This document shows, piece by piece, positions 1-7,600 of a DNA stretch of 14,733 nt. Each line of letters opens with the position of its first letter. Position 1 is the stretch's first letter. Location: positions 1 to 14,733 of the forward strand of contig PJAB01001403.1 of the NCBI GenBank assembly GCA_002887195.1, given 5' to 3'. Position numbers and translations under genes: made by a program. The notes below the pieces were generated by a model that worked only from the letters and a program-made list of their open reading frames with translations, was not told the origin of the DNA and did no database searches. This DNA is from Chrysochromulina parva (Eukaryota; Haptophyta; Prymnesiales; Chrysochromulinaceae).

Positions 1-9
1 TGGGAACGC

Positions 10-1323
10 CTACACGCCGGTGGGCAGTTCGCGTGACATCGAACGCGAACGGCTCCGGTAGGCCGCGCGCTGCGCCAGCTCCGCCTCCGCTGCCTTTTCG
101 AGCATGGCTTTGGCGTTCGGACGGTTCGCCTTCTCGGCGAGTGCGGCGGGGGTGAGGCCTCGTAGGTCCTTGATGAGCGGGTCCGCGCCCTTGTTGAGAA
201 GCAGCTGCACAAAGGGAAGATCCAGCGAGGCCTGGTCGCAACGCATGGCCGCAACGTGCAGCGGCGTGCGCCCATCCTTATCCTGGTGGTTGACGAGCAT
301 GCGTACGGCGAGGGCGGTGAAGGCGTGCTGAACCATGTACTTGAAGATGGACTGCGCAGCCTCATAGCTGCCGCCATGCGCGGCGCAGTGCAGCACGTTC
401 CAATTGTTGGTGGTGGACTCGGCATACATGTCGGCCGTGCAGCTCAGGATGACATCGACTGTCTTGACTTGCTTTTCGCGGTACTTTTTGATCTTGTCCG
501 CCTTGCCCTCGATAGAGTTGAGGTAGGCAATGTTGCCCTCGACGGCGATCATGAGCGGCGTCTTGCCGTCCTTGTTCTGCGAGTTCATGTCCGCTATCGC
601 GATGTCCTTGCCGTTCTTGGGATCGTTGAGCACGATCTCGTACACGCGCTGGACCATCTGGAACTCGTGGTTACGTGCGAGCTTGTGCAGCGGCATCTCG
701 CTTGTGGGCCCGCTGATGCGCACGCTCACCTGGGGCGTCTCCCATGTGCCAATCACGTCCGGGTCCGCCGACGGTTTCCACCCCAACAGCGCCATCGCCT
801 TCTCGCGGTCCACCTTCGGCTCGATCATCTCGCACGCTTCGAGAAAATCGCTCTCGTTGCCAGAGCTGTTGTCGCTGCCAGAGCTGCGAGCTCGCTGCCA
901 AAGCTGCTGTCCAGAGCTGTTGATGACGGTCACGCCCACGCGCGCGCAGGCACCGGTGCGCCTGGACAGCGTGAGCCTCTTCTTCTCCGCCTCTGCCGCC
1001 TTCACCTTCTCCTTCTCCTCGAACATCTTGGTTGAGAGCTCGAGCATCACCAGGATGTCTTCGTCGGACATCTGCTTCTTGGCCTTGGCGCCCGCCTCGG
1101 CATCACTGACACTCACGCCAAAGTACTCGCACAACTCGCTGAATTGCAGGTTCCCGTCGCCGTTGCAGTCAATCATGTTCCACATCTTCTCAAAGGCGTC
1201 CGATGAGATTCCCATCGTGCTCTCGCAGTACTCCTTGAACTCTTCCTTACAGACGTCCTGGTTGCCGTCCTTGTCGAGCAGGACCATCATCTCGGTCAGA
1301 TCATCAATGGTTAAATCCGCCAT
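10..1323 (-). CDS. EF-hand and ankyrin-repeat protein
   Basis: The frame codes for 437 aa from the ATG at 1323 (reads MADLTIDDL) to a TAG at 10-12. The frame stays open upstream to 1431, but the longer N-terminus looks like translated 5' UTR, so I chose the inner start. Two canonical EF-hand loops are visible at residues 17-28 (DKDGNQDVCKEE) and 52-63 (DCNGDGNLQFSE), both with acidic positions 1, 3, 5 and 12, so calcium binding is likely. A charged helical stretch (about 85-117) follows, then a Ser/Gly/Gln linker (about 133-158). Ankyrin-like repeats come next: KDGKTPLMIAV near 251, NNWNVLHCAAHGG near 306, KDGRTPLHVAAM near 349, and RGLTPAALAEKA near 388. The tail holds Arg-Ser dipeptides (about 423-431). 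A role as a calcium-responsive scaffold is inferred from the domains; no specific partner can be named. No intron is needed. The gene is divergent from the JmjC gene. Confidence 0.85.
   Translation of the reverse strand: MADLTIDDLTEMMVLLDKDGNQDVCKEEFKEYCESTMGISSDAFEKMWNMIDCNGDGNLQFSELCEYFGVSVSDAEAGAKAKKQMSDEDILVMLELSTKMFEEKEKVKAAEAEKKRLTLSRRTGACARVGVTVINSSGQQLWQRARSSGSDNSSGNESDFLEACEMIEPKVDREKAMALLGWKPSADPDVIGTWETPQVSVRISGPTSEMPLHKLARNHEFQMVQRVYEIVLNDPKNGKDIAIADMNSQNKDGKTPLMIAVEGNIAYLNSIEGKADKIKKYREKQVKTVDVILSCTADMYAESTTNNWNVLHCAAHGGSYEAAQSIFKYMVQHAFTALAVRMLVNHQDKDGRTPLHVAAMRCDQASLDLPFVQLLLNKGADPLIKDLRGLTPAALAEKANRPNAKAMLEKAAEAELAQRAAYRSRSRSMSRELPTGV
860..919 (-). repeat. Degenerate CAGCTCTGG repeat inside the EF-hand/ankyrin gene
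   Basis: On the coding (minus) strand CAGCTCTGG or a one-base variant occurs four times, at plus positions 860-868, 879-887, 899-907 (CAGCTTTGG) and 911-919. It encodes the SSG-rich linker between the EF-hand part and the ankyrin part. Spacing is irregular (19, 20 and 12 bases), so this is a decayed minisatellite. A small in-frame intron here cannot be excluded. Confidence 0.55.
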
Positions 1324-1670
1324 CGTCCGTTCGCGGTTTGCGGTGAAATAGGGCTGGACGTGCGTCGTGTAACACGGCAGAGGGAACAAAGAAAAAATGT
1401 CAGGCTGCAGTGTGACGGACCGCTGTAACACGCGAGTCTCTGCACGATTCCCGACCTTTTTCGGAAAGTATGACGAGATCGCACGAGATCTCTCCCGCGC
1501 GCTTTGTCCAAAGTTGCCTCAAAGTCCGTTTTGCTTTTTTACATATCAATTCAAGGTGAGTGCAGTAGTGTAGATAGAGAGAGTACCGGGTATCCAGGAT
1601 ACCCAGGATTGAATCCAGTGGGTAGGAATACAATAGCAGGAGAGTTGACATGAGTTGACACGTGTTTTCT
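1324..1670. promoter_or_regulatory. Shared upstream region of two divergent genes
   Basis: These 347 bases separate the start codons of the EF-hand/ankyrin gene (minus) and the JmjC gene (plus), so they should hold both promoters and 5' UTRs. Visible elements are a perfect inverted repeat GGGTATCC-A-GGATACCC at 1588-1604, a direct repeat AGAGTTGACA/TGAGTTGACA at 1641-1660, and a CACGTG palindrome at 1659-1664, just before the ATG at 1671. AAGGTGAGT around 1553-1561 resembles a 5' splice site, but I could not find a convincing partner. No clear TATA box is seen. Confidence 0.5.
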
Positions 1671-4219
1671 ATGGGGCGCAAGCAGCACGCAACCGCAGGC
1701 GCGAAACCGCACGCAGGTCGTGCGCCTCTCGGCCACAGCTTTTCGCTCTGGCTGGCGTTAGCCGTGCCTGCACTGCTTGCCATCGGCCTTGGCTACTACT
1801 TTCAGCGACAGTCGACACCAGCGTCGCTTCCTGCGGCTCGCGGCAGTGGCACTCCCTCTGATAACCTCGTGAGCACCCTGGCAGCAGATCTCGTGCGCGC
1901 GGAATTATTTGCGCGCACGCACGCAGATTCACCACATCTGGCCAACGCTGCGAGCGAGGCAGCTGTTAGTACTGGGCGCATCGCCAAGGGCACGAGCTGG
2001 ATGGTCGAGGCGACGCTGCGGAAGGTGCACGCGGCGGGACACAAGAGCGATGCAGTCGACGCGGCCGTGCGCTCGTACGGCCTGCTGGCGCTCACGCTCC
2101 ACCTCGAGGCGTTTGCGACCCAGATTGCGCGCGAGCTCCTCCGCAGCGTGCAGAGGGGCGCTGGCCTCGCACACGCGCAGAGCCTTGGGCGAGTCTGCGG
2201 CGGTGAGCGAGTCGAGTCGCGCCCTCGACGCCGTTGATGGCCACTGATGTTGACCGCTGATGACCACTGATGGCCGCTGATGACCACTCTCATTGTGCGG
2301 CTTCCAGGTGAGAGCGAGTCAAGTCGTGCCCTCGAGGCCGCCGTGGCGAGCGCCGCGGAGACGCTCACTCTGCCGCGTGCCGTGACGGCGGGCTTCGTGG
2401 CGCAGTGCGCCGTGCACCAGCACGCCGCGAGCGCGCTCGTCGCCGCCGGCGCGGACGGCTCGCGACGCCACGTGGATGAGTTTACGCTCATGCACCTGCT
2501 CGCGCACTACGGCGACGCGCGGCTCGTACGTGACGTGGCGTCCGCACTGCCCGCCGAGCAGGTGCTGGCGCAGCTGCGCACGCTCGGCACGCCGTCGGGC
2601 GTCACGCCGGCGGCGCTCGCCATCTCGCGAGGGTATCCTGAGGGGGCTGGGGCGATAGCGGCCCTTGCCGCCGCCTCGATGCCAGACCCGAACGCGGCGG
2701 CGGCGGCGACGGCGGCGGCGGCAAGGGCGTTTGTTGCGGCGGGGGCAGCGATGGCAGATGCAGAGCCGACGAAGGTAGCCTCCGTGCCGCTCGGCGACAA
2801 TGGCGGGTGGGGGTTGAGCCTCGAAGCCGAGCGCATTCCGACGCCGCATACAACGACGACGACGCCGCTGCAACTCGGGACAGCAGAGAAAGAGGCGACG
2901 GAGGAGGAGGAGGAGGACGACGACGCGGACGATGACGAGGAGGAGCACGAGGGCAACGTGTGGTGCTCCCTTCCCATTGAGGACGGTACACTGCTCGATG
3001 CGGGCACGTTCGCACAACGGTGCGTGGTCCTCTCTGCTGCGCGCCTGAGGCTATTGATTGCCCTCGTCCTCACCTCGTGATGGCCATCTATTGATTGCTC
3101 TCGTCCGCACCTCGTGATGGGCTCAAAGATGGCCCCAGATGGCCTCCATAAATGGCCCCTTCGAGTGCCTCTGCGTACAGATACGTCGTGCCCGAACGAC
3201 CTGTCCTGATCCGCAACGGCACAGGCTCCTCCTGGGCGCCTCTCCGTTCGCTGCTCTCGCGCCAAGCCCTCACGTCCGAATTTGGGACGATGCCCATTGA
3301 GGTGGGCGCGGCACCGTACTACGAGGCAGCGGCTAAGCGGAAGACGACGCTGGGGCAGTTTGCGGCGGCGGTAGCGGACAATCCGGGCTCGACGCGCGAG
3401 CAGCAGCCGCAGCTGTCTCCACAGCAGCAGCAGCAGCCGCAGCTGCCTCCACAGCAGCAGCAGGAGCAGGAGCAGGAACAGCAGCCGCAGCCGCAGCAGC
3501 AGCAGTCACCCCAGCAGCACGCAGATTACCTCTTCGTCGGGCTTTACGCCTCGGACTCAGAGCTGCACGCGGCGCTCGAGACGGCGCTCGCGGCGCAGCT
3601 GCCGCCACTGATACGTGATGCTCTCGAGTTGAAACATTTGCACTACCGCGCGTCGATGCAGTTCTCGATCGGTCCCGCGGGCTCGGGTGCGCGCTGATTG
3701 CCTCTGATCGCCACTGCTAGCCTCTAATTGCCTCTGATGGCCTCTGACGGCCTCTGATGGCCTCTGATGACCGATGATGACCTCTGTTGACCGCTGATGA
3801 CCTCTGACGACCTCTGACGACCTCTGATGACCTCTGATGACCGCTGATGACCTCTGACGATCTCTGACGATCTCTGATGACCTCTGATGATCTCGGCAGG
3901 CTCGCCGATGCATTACCACATGGCCGCCCTCAACACACTCGTCTACGGCCGAAAACACTGGACGTTACTGCCGCCTCGCGATGCGGTGTACTCGGCGACG
4001 CCCGTGCGCCGGTGGCACGCGCTCGGTGGGCCGGCGAGATTGCGAGCTGAGGGGCGCGCCGTGTTCGAGTGCGTGCAGCAGCCGGGCGACGTGCTCTACG
4101 TACCTGACCACTGGGGACACGCTGTGCTCAACTTGCAGCCTGCTGTCGGCTTTGCGGCCGAGGTGGCAACCGCGCGCGGACACAAAATGCGTTTGGAGCT
4201 CTCGGGTGGGAGCAGCTGA
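1671..4219 (+). CDS. Membrane-anchored JmjC-domain protein, JMJD8-like (4 exons)
   Basis: Proposed exons are 1671-2202, 2308-3019, 3181-3686 and 3900-4219, giving 689 aa. All introns are GT-AG with phases 1, 2 and 1, and the frame is exactly kept. A basic N-terminus precedes one hydrophobic segment (about 24-44), which suggests a type II signal anchor with the body in the ER/Golgi lumen. Then come an Ala-rich helical region, an ankyrin-like segment (about 233-300, TLMHLLAHYGDARLV and GVTPAALAISRGY), an acidic tract (376-390), the start of the JmjC fold (about 415, YVVPERPVLIRNG), a Gln-rich insert (about 489-527), and the cupin core. The iron-site motif reads GSGSPMHYH with H588 and H590, followed by YGRKHWTLLPP and PDHWGHAVLNL with H657. 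HxH rather than HxD/E is the JMJD8 pattern (family knowledge). Whether it is an active 2-oxoglutarate oxygenase is uncertain. ATG 1671 is the first in-frame ATG; a GTG at 1662 is rejected. Confidence 0.85.
2203..2307 (+). other. Intron 1 of the JmjC gene (phase 1, 105 bp)
   Basis: The donor is GTGAGCGAG and the acceptor is CTTCCAG. The unspliced frame hits a TGA at 2235-2237; splicing gives ...RVCG-G-ESESSRALEAAV without a shift. The first roughly 30 bases of the intron resemble the first roughly 30 bases of the next exon, and the middle holds the decamers TGATGGCCAC, TGATGACCAC, TGATGGCCGC and TGATGACCAC (2235-2287, with one 13-base unit). Confidence 0.8.
2203..2340 (+). repeat. Direct duplication flanking intron 1
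   Basis: Intron bases from 2203 (GTGAGCGAGTCGAGTCGCGC...) and exon-2 bases from 2308 (GTGAGAGCGAGTCAAGTCGT...) align over about 33 bases with three or four substitutions and one 2-base gap. Upstream of each copy is TGCGGC. The two copies are 105 bases apart, the length of the intron. Confidence 0.75.
3020..3180 (+). other. Intron 2 of the JmjC gene (phase 2, 161 bp)
   Basis: The donor is GTGCGTGG after ...ACAACG and the acceptor is TGCGTACAG. Splicing joins CG to A and gives GTFAQ-R-YVVPERPV, the expected start of a JmjC fold. The intron contains an imperfect duplication of about 35 bases: CTATTGATTGCCCTCGTCCT from 3050 and CTATTGATTGCTCTCGTCCG from 3087, each followed by CACCTCGTGATGG. Several GATGGCC units follow (3128-3160). 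It lacks the clean decamer phase of the other introns. Confidence 0.8.
3687..3899 (+). other. Intron 3 of the JmjC gene (phase 1, 213 bp)
   Basis: The donor is GTGCGCGC and the acceptor is TCTCGGCAG. Splicing rebuilds GPAGS-G-SPMHYH, the conserved iron-site loop of JMJD8-like proteins. Nearly the whole intron is the decamer array listed separately. The exon-3 end GCGGGCTCGG and the exon-4 junction GCAGGCTCGC form an 8/10 direct repeat. Confidence 0.85.
3696..3895 (+). repeat. In-phase decamer array, 20 units (GATGACCTCT family)
   Basis: Cutting every 10 bases from 3696 gives 20 units (GATTGCCTCT, GATCGCCACT, ... GATGACCTCT, GATGATCTCG) with only substitutions and no insertion or deletion over 200 bases. 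The most common unit is GATGACCTCT. It ends four bases before the intron end, directly before GCAG. Confidence 0.95.
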
Positions 4220-4600
4220 GCGTCGTGTCTCGAGACGACTCTTAAGCGTGGAGTGAGTGAGTTTTATCTGCTGAGAACAAGCTACCCGACCGGACAGTGC
4301 AGAACGGGGAGTCTGAGCTCAGCTGAGGTGGCTGAGAACCGAGTTGAGTATCTTATACCTCGCACACATTTACACAAGAGGCGAGGTGGGTGCTGAGCGC
4401 GAGATCTTCGAGATAGATGATCTTTTAGAAGCCTTGTTTATGCACTTAACTTGACGTTGGGATCTGAAAAGATAACGTTAATCACCTCTGTCAAGGGTCG
4501 TGTTAACGTTCACACGAAAACCGTGCTCGCATAACCCTCGGCCTCACCACGGCCCACACGGCGGCCGACTCAAGGGAGTTTGTGTACGGAAAAGCTTCGT
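4220..4600. other. Intergenic region before the arabinosidase-like gene
   Basis: These 381 bases hold the 3' end of the JmjC gene and the promoter of the next gene. No convincing ORF is seen. Visible items are a perfect palindrome GTCTCGAGAC at 4227-4236, just after the stop codon, and the inverted pair AACGTTAA (4474-4481) and TTAACGTT (4503-4510) about 90-130 bases before the next ATG. Base composition is less GC-rich than the genes. No AATAAA is seen. Confidence 0.5.
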
Positions 4601-7600
4601 ATGCCGCGCATGCCATCATCAACTCCGCTGCTGCTGCTCCTCCTCCTCGCCTGCATGACGCTATTCATATGTTTGCAGTCGACTGCAAGTGCTCCATCGC
4701 AGCCACGAGTCGTGCGGCCGTTCCGAAGCCCCTTTGTGCAGGTCTCTACGGTCATCACAACGGACGACGCCGTCACGCCAGCCTCCGAAAGGGTCGTCAG
4801 CCTCTCGTGCGCGAACGCCGGGCCGCACTGGAATGTGGATCAGCCCACGACCTCGCTGACGGCCATCGAGCTGCTACCTGAGGCAGATGACGGCGCGGGG
4901 GGCGGACTGGTGCCTGAGCTGCGCCGCCTCGAGCCCTTTTCGCTTCACGACCTCGAGCTGCTCGGCCGTACGCACGTGGCGCGCGCGACCGCGACCAACC
5001 GGCGCTACCTGCTCTCGCTCTCAACGGACAGCTTACTCTACGCGTGGCGCCAGAACGCAGGTCTCGCCCAGCCACCCGGCGTCAAGCCCTTAAGGTACCG
5101 CTGGTCGACACTGAATGCCACCGATTCCCACCGATTCTCAATGATTCCCACTGCATGCTCGTCGTGTTCTCAGCGGGTGGGAGCACCCAGGCTCGGAGCT
5201 GCGCGGACACATCCTTGGCCATTGGCTCTCTGCATCCGCATCGTCGTGGGCGAGTACACGCGACCCGTCGCTCGCTTCGTCAATGGCCTCGGTCATCGAG
5301 ACGCTCCGAGAATGCCAGGCGCGCTCCGAGAATGGCTGGCTCGCTGCCTTCCCAGACTCGTTCCTGGATCGTGTCGAAGCTCTCAAGCCCGTGTGGGCGC
5401 CCTACTACACGACCCACAAGCTGCTGCAGGTGAGCGGACTCTGATCGCCTCCGATGGACCATCATCATTGAGTGCAGGTGAGTGGACTCCTCTGATCGCC
5501 TCCGATGTAAGTGCCACTGAATACCTCTGAGTGCCTCTCAGTGCCACTGAATACCTCTGAGTGCCTCTCAGTGCCACTGAATACCTCTGAGTGCCTCTCA
5601 GTGCCACCGAGTGCCACCGAGTGCCACCGAGTGCCACTGAGTGCCACTGAGTACCTTCGAGTGCTTCGGACGATCACTTCTTGGCAGGGTCTGCTGGACC
5701 AGTATGAGCTCGTCGGCAACCGAGTGGCCCTCGCCATCGCGCTGCGCCTCGCCGGGTACGTCCACCGGCGCGTTCAGAACGTGCTCACGACACGATCGCT
5801 CGAGCACCATTGGAAGAGCCTTAATAAAGAGTTTGGGGGTATGAATGACGTGCTGTGGAAGCTTTATGCGCTTGGTCGGAAGCTCGAGGCCGCCCGCGAC
5901 GGCGCCGCCCGCGCCGCCGCACCAACGGGCGCAACCGTCGATGTCACGGTCGTCACCGATGCAGCGGGAGCGGCGACCGATGCTGCTGCGGCAGCGGCGG
6001 AGGAGGCTGCAGCGTGGGCCGAGGCGCGCGACACGTGGCAGAGGGCTCACCTACGCTCCACGGCTTCCTTGTTTGATCGGCCCTGCCTGCTCGGACCGCT
6101 CGGGGCACGTGTGGATGGCCTGAGCCACGCGCATGCAAACACGCAGTTACCGGTACTCGCTGGAGCTCACACGCGCTTTGAGGCCACGGGCGATGGGCGC
6201 TTCCGGCGGCTCACCGCCTTTTTTGTGGAGCTGCTGCTCCGTACACGCACACTAGCGTCGGGGGGCAGCTCGATCGGAGAGTATTGGGGGGCAGCAAACG
6301 TGCTGGGCGAGCAAGTGGCACCCGGGGCCGGCACAACGCAGGAGTCGTGCTCCACCCACAACATGATGCGGCTGAGTCGGGGGCTCCTCTTGACAGCCAC
6401 TGAGGAGCACGAGGCGGCCTCGCACGCTGCGTATCACGAACGGTCCCTCTTCAACTCAGTGCTGGGTACGCAGCGCGGCGAGCGGCCGGGCGAGATGCTC
6501 TACTGGTTGCCGCTGGGCGCAGGTGTATCCAAGATGGACTTGCTCCATCCGACCCACGATGACGGGCAGCAGCACGGCTGGAGTCACCCGCATGGCGATT
6601 TCTGGTGCTGTGTCGGCTCCGGCCTCGAGGCCTTCGCTCGTTTAGGCGACTCCACTTTTTTCCGATTGGCACGCGGAAGAAGAAGGGAGGCGGAGGCAGG
6701 TCGCGTGAGTGAAGCCGATGGGTCCACGGGTGCGCCCAATACGGCGCCTCCAACGCTCTATGTGATGCAGCTCGTCGCGAGTCGTGTGCACTGGCGTGAG
6801 GCGCACGCGAACGTGACGTTACTCGTCGATGAGCCTGGTAGCCTGAGTGCCTTCGAACCGCTCAGGCTCACACTGACGGTCACGCCCCTCGCGCCCACTT
6901 CGATGGTGCACGTGGCGCTGCGTGTACGGCTACCGGCATGGGCTTGGGGGCGAGGGGGGACGGAGCCACCCAGTGTGCGTCTGGGTGCGCATCCAGTGCC
7001 CTCCTCGTCGGTCCGTGGCAGCTTCCTTCACCTCGAACGGACGTGGAGAATCAACGAGGCGCTCACGATGGCGCTTCCGATGGGCCTTCGCTCCGAAGCA
7101 CTCAACGATACGCGCCCGCGCTATAGGATGCTGCATGCACTGTTTGCGGGTCCCATCTTGCTTGCTGGCCTCACGTTCGGTCCGCGTGCCCTCCTTGCCG
7201 ATCCCTCCGACCTTGAACAATGGCTGCGGCCCGTGCCCCAACATGCGGAGGCGCAGCTCCGCTCCCTCCAGGTGCGCGACGAGATCCGATTGACCCACTG
7301 ACGAGCACTGGTTGACCCACTAATGAGCTCTGATTGACCCACTGACGAGCACTGGTTGACCCACTAATGAGCACTGATTGACCCACTAATGAGCACTGGT
7401 TGACCCACTAATGAGCACTGATTGACCCACTAATGAGAACTGATTGACCCACATTGTTCTCGAGAGGCATATGATGCCACTGATGAGCACTGATGGCCTC
7501 TGATGACCACTGATGACCACTAATGAGCACTGATGAGCACTGATGGCTATCGGTCGTCTCTGCAGGTGCATGCAGCCCGACCACCCCGTGTTGGCAAGGT

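Larger units (their letters stand above)
5430..5687 (+). other. Intron 2 of the GH127-like gene (phase 0, 258 bp)
   Basis: The donor is CTGCAG|GTGAGCGG and the acceptor is CTTCTTGGCAG. Splicing gives YYTTHKLLQ-GLLDQYEL, a continuous GH127 motif. An internal CAG|GTGAGT at 5475-5483 is a second splice-like junction. The rest is a decamer array. Confidence 0.88.
7272..7565 (+). other. Intron 3 of the GH127-like gene (phase 0, 294 bp)
   Basis: The donor is CTCCAG|GTGCGCGAC and the acceptor is GTCTCTGCAG, followed by GTGCATGC. Splicing gives AQLRSLQ-VHAARPPRVG. The unspliced frame ends at 7301. The intron is filled by a 22-bp array and then a decamer array. Confidence 0.85.

Noticed and set aside
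256..1351. Long plus-strand frames opposite the EF-hand/ankyrin gene
   Set aside because: They lack recognisable domains, while the minus strand has clear EF-hand loops and ankyrin motifs. GC-rich DNA keeps antisense frames open.
1556..1680. 5'-UTR intron starting at GTGAGT 1556
   Set aside because: The donor is good but no acceptor with a pyrimidine tract is visible before the ATG at 1671; it remains only a note.
2280..3080. A separate gene starting at ATG 2280
   Set aside because: This ATG lies in intron 1; the frame is exon 2 of the JmjC gene, and the end at 3080 runs into intron 2.
3557..3958. Antisense frame coding repeated GHQRSSEVVR-like units
   Set aside because: It is the reverse reading of the intron-3 decamer array plus exon edges. 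Thirty bases equal ten codons, so such arrays stay open by chance; the plus-strand JmjC model explains the region better.
5383..5737. Antisense frames coding repeated GTQRYSVALR-like units
   Set aside because: These are reverse readings of the perfect 30-bp array in the GH127-like intron 2.
7291..7453. CRISPR-like array
   Set aside because: The 22-bp units are directly tandem with no unique spacers, and they lie in a spliced intron of a eukaryotic gene.
3696..7550. Hammerhead ribozyme cores or C/D-box snoRNAs, because CTGATGA recurs in introns
   Set aside because: CTGATGA matches the hammerhead core and the C-box, but I find no GAAA partner strand with stems, nor paired C and D boxes with terminal stems. 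The match follows from the decamer sequence.
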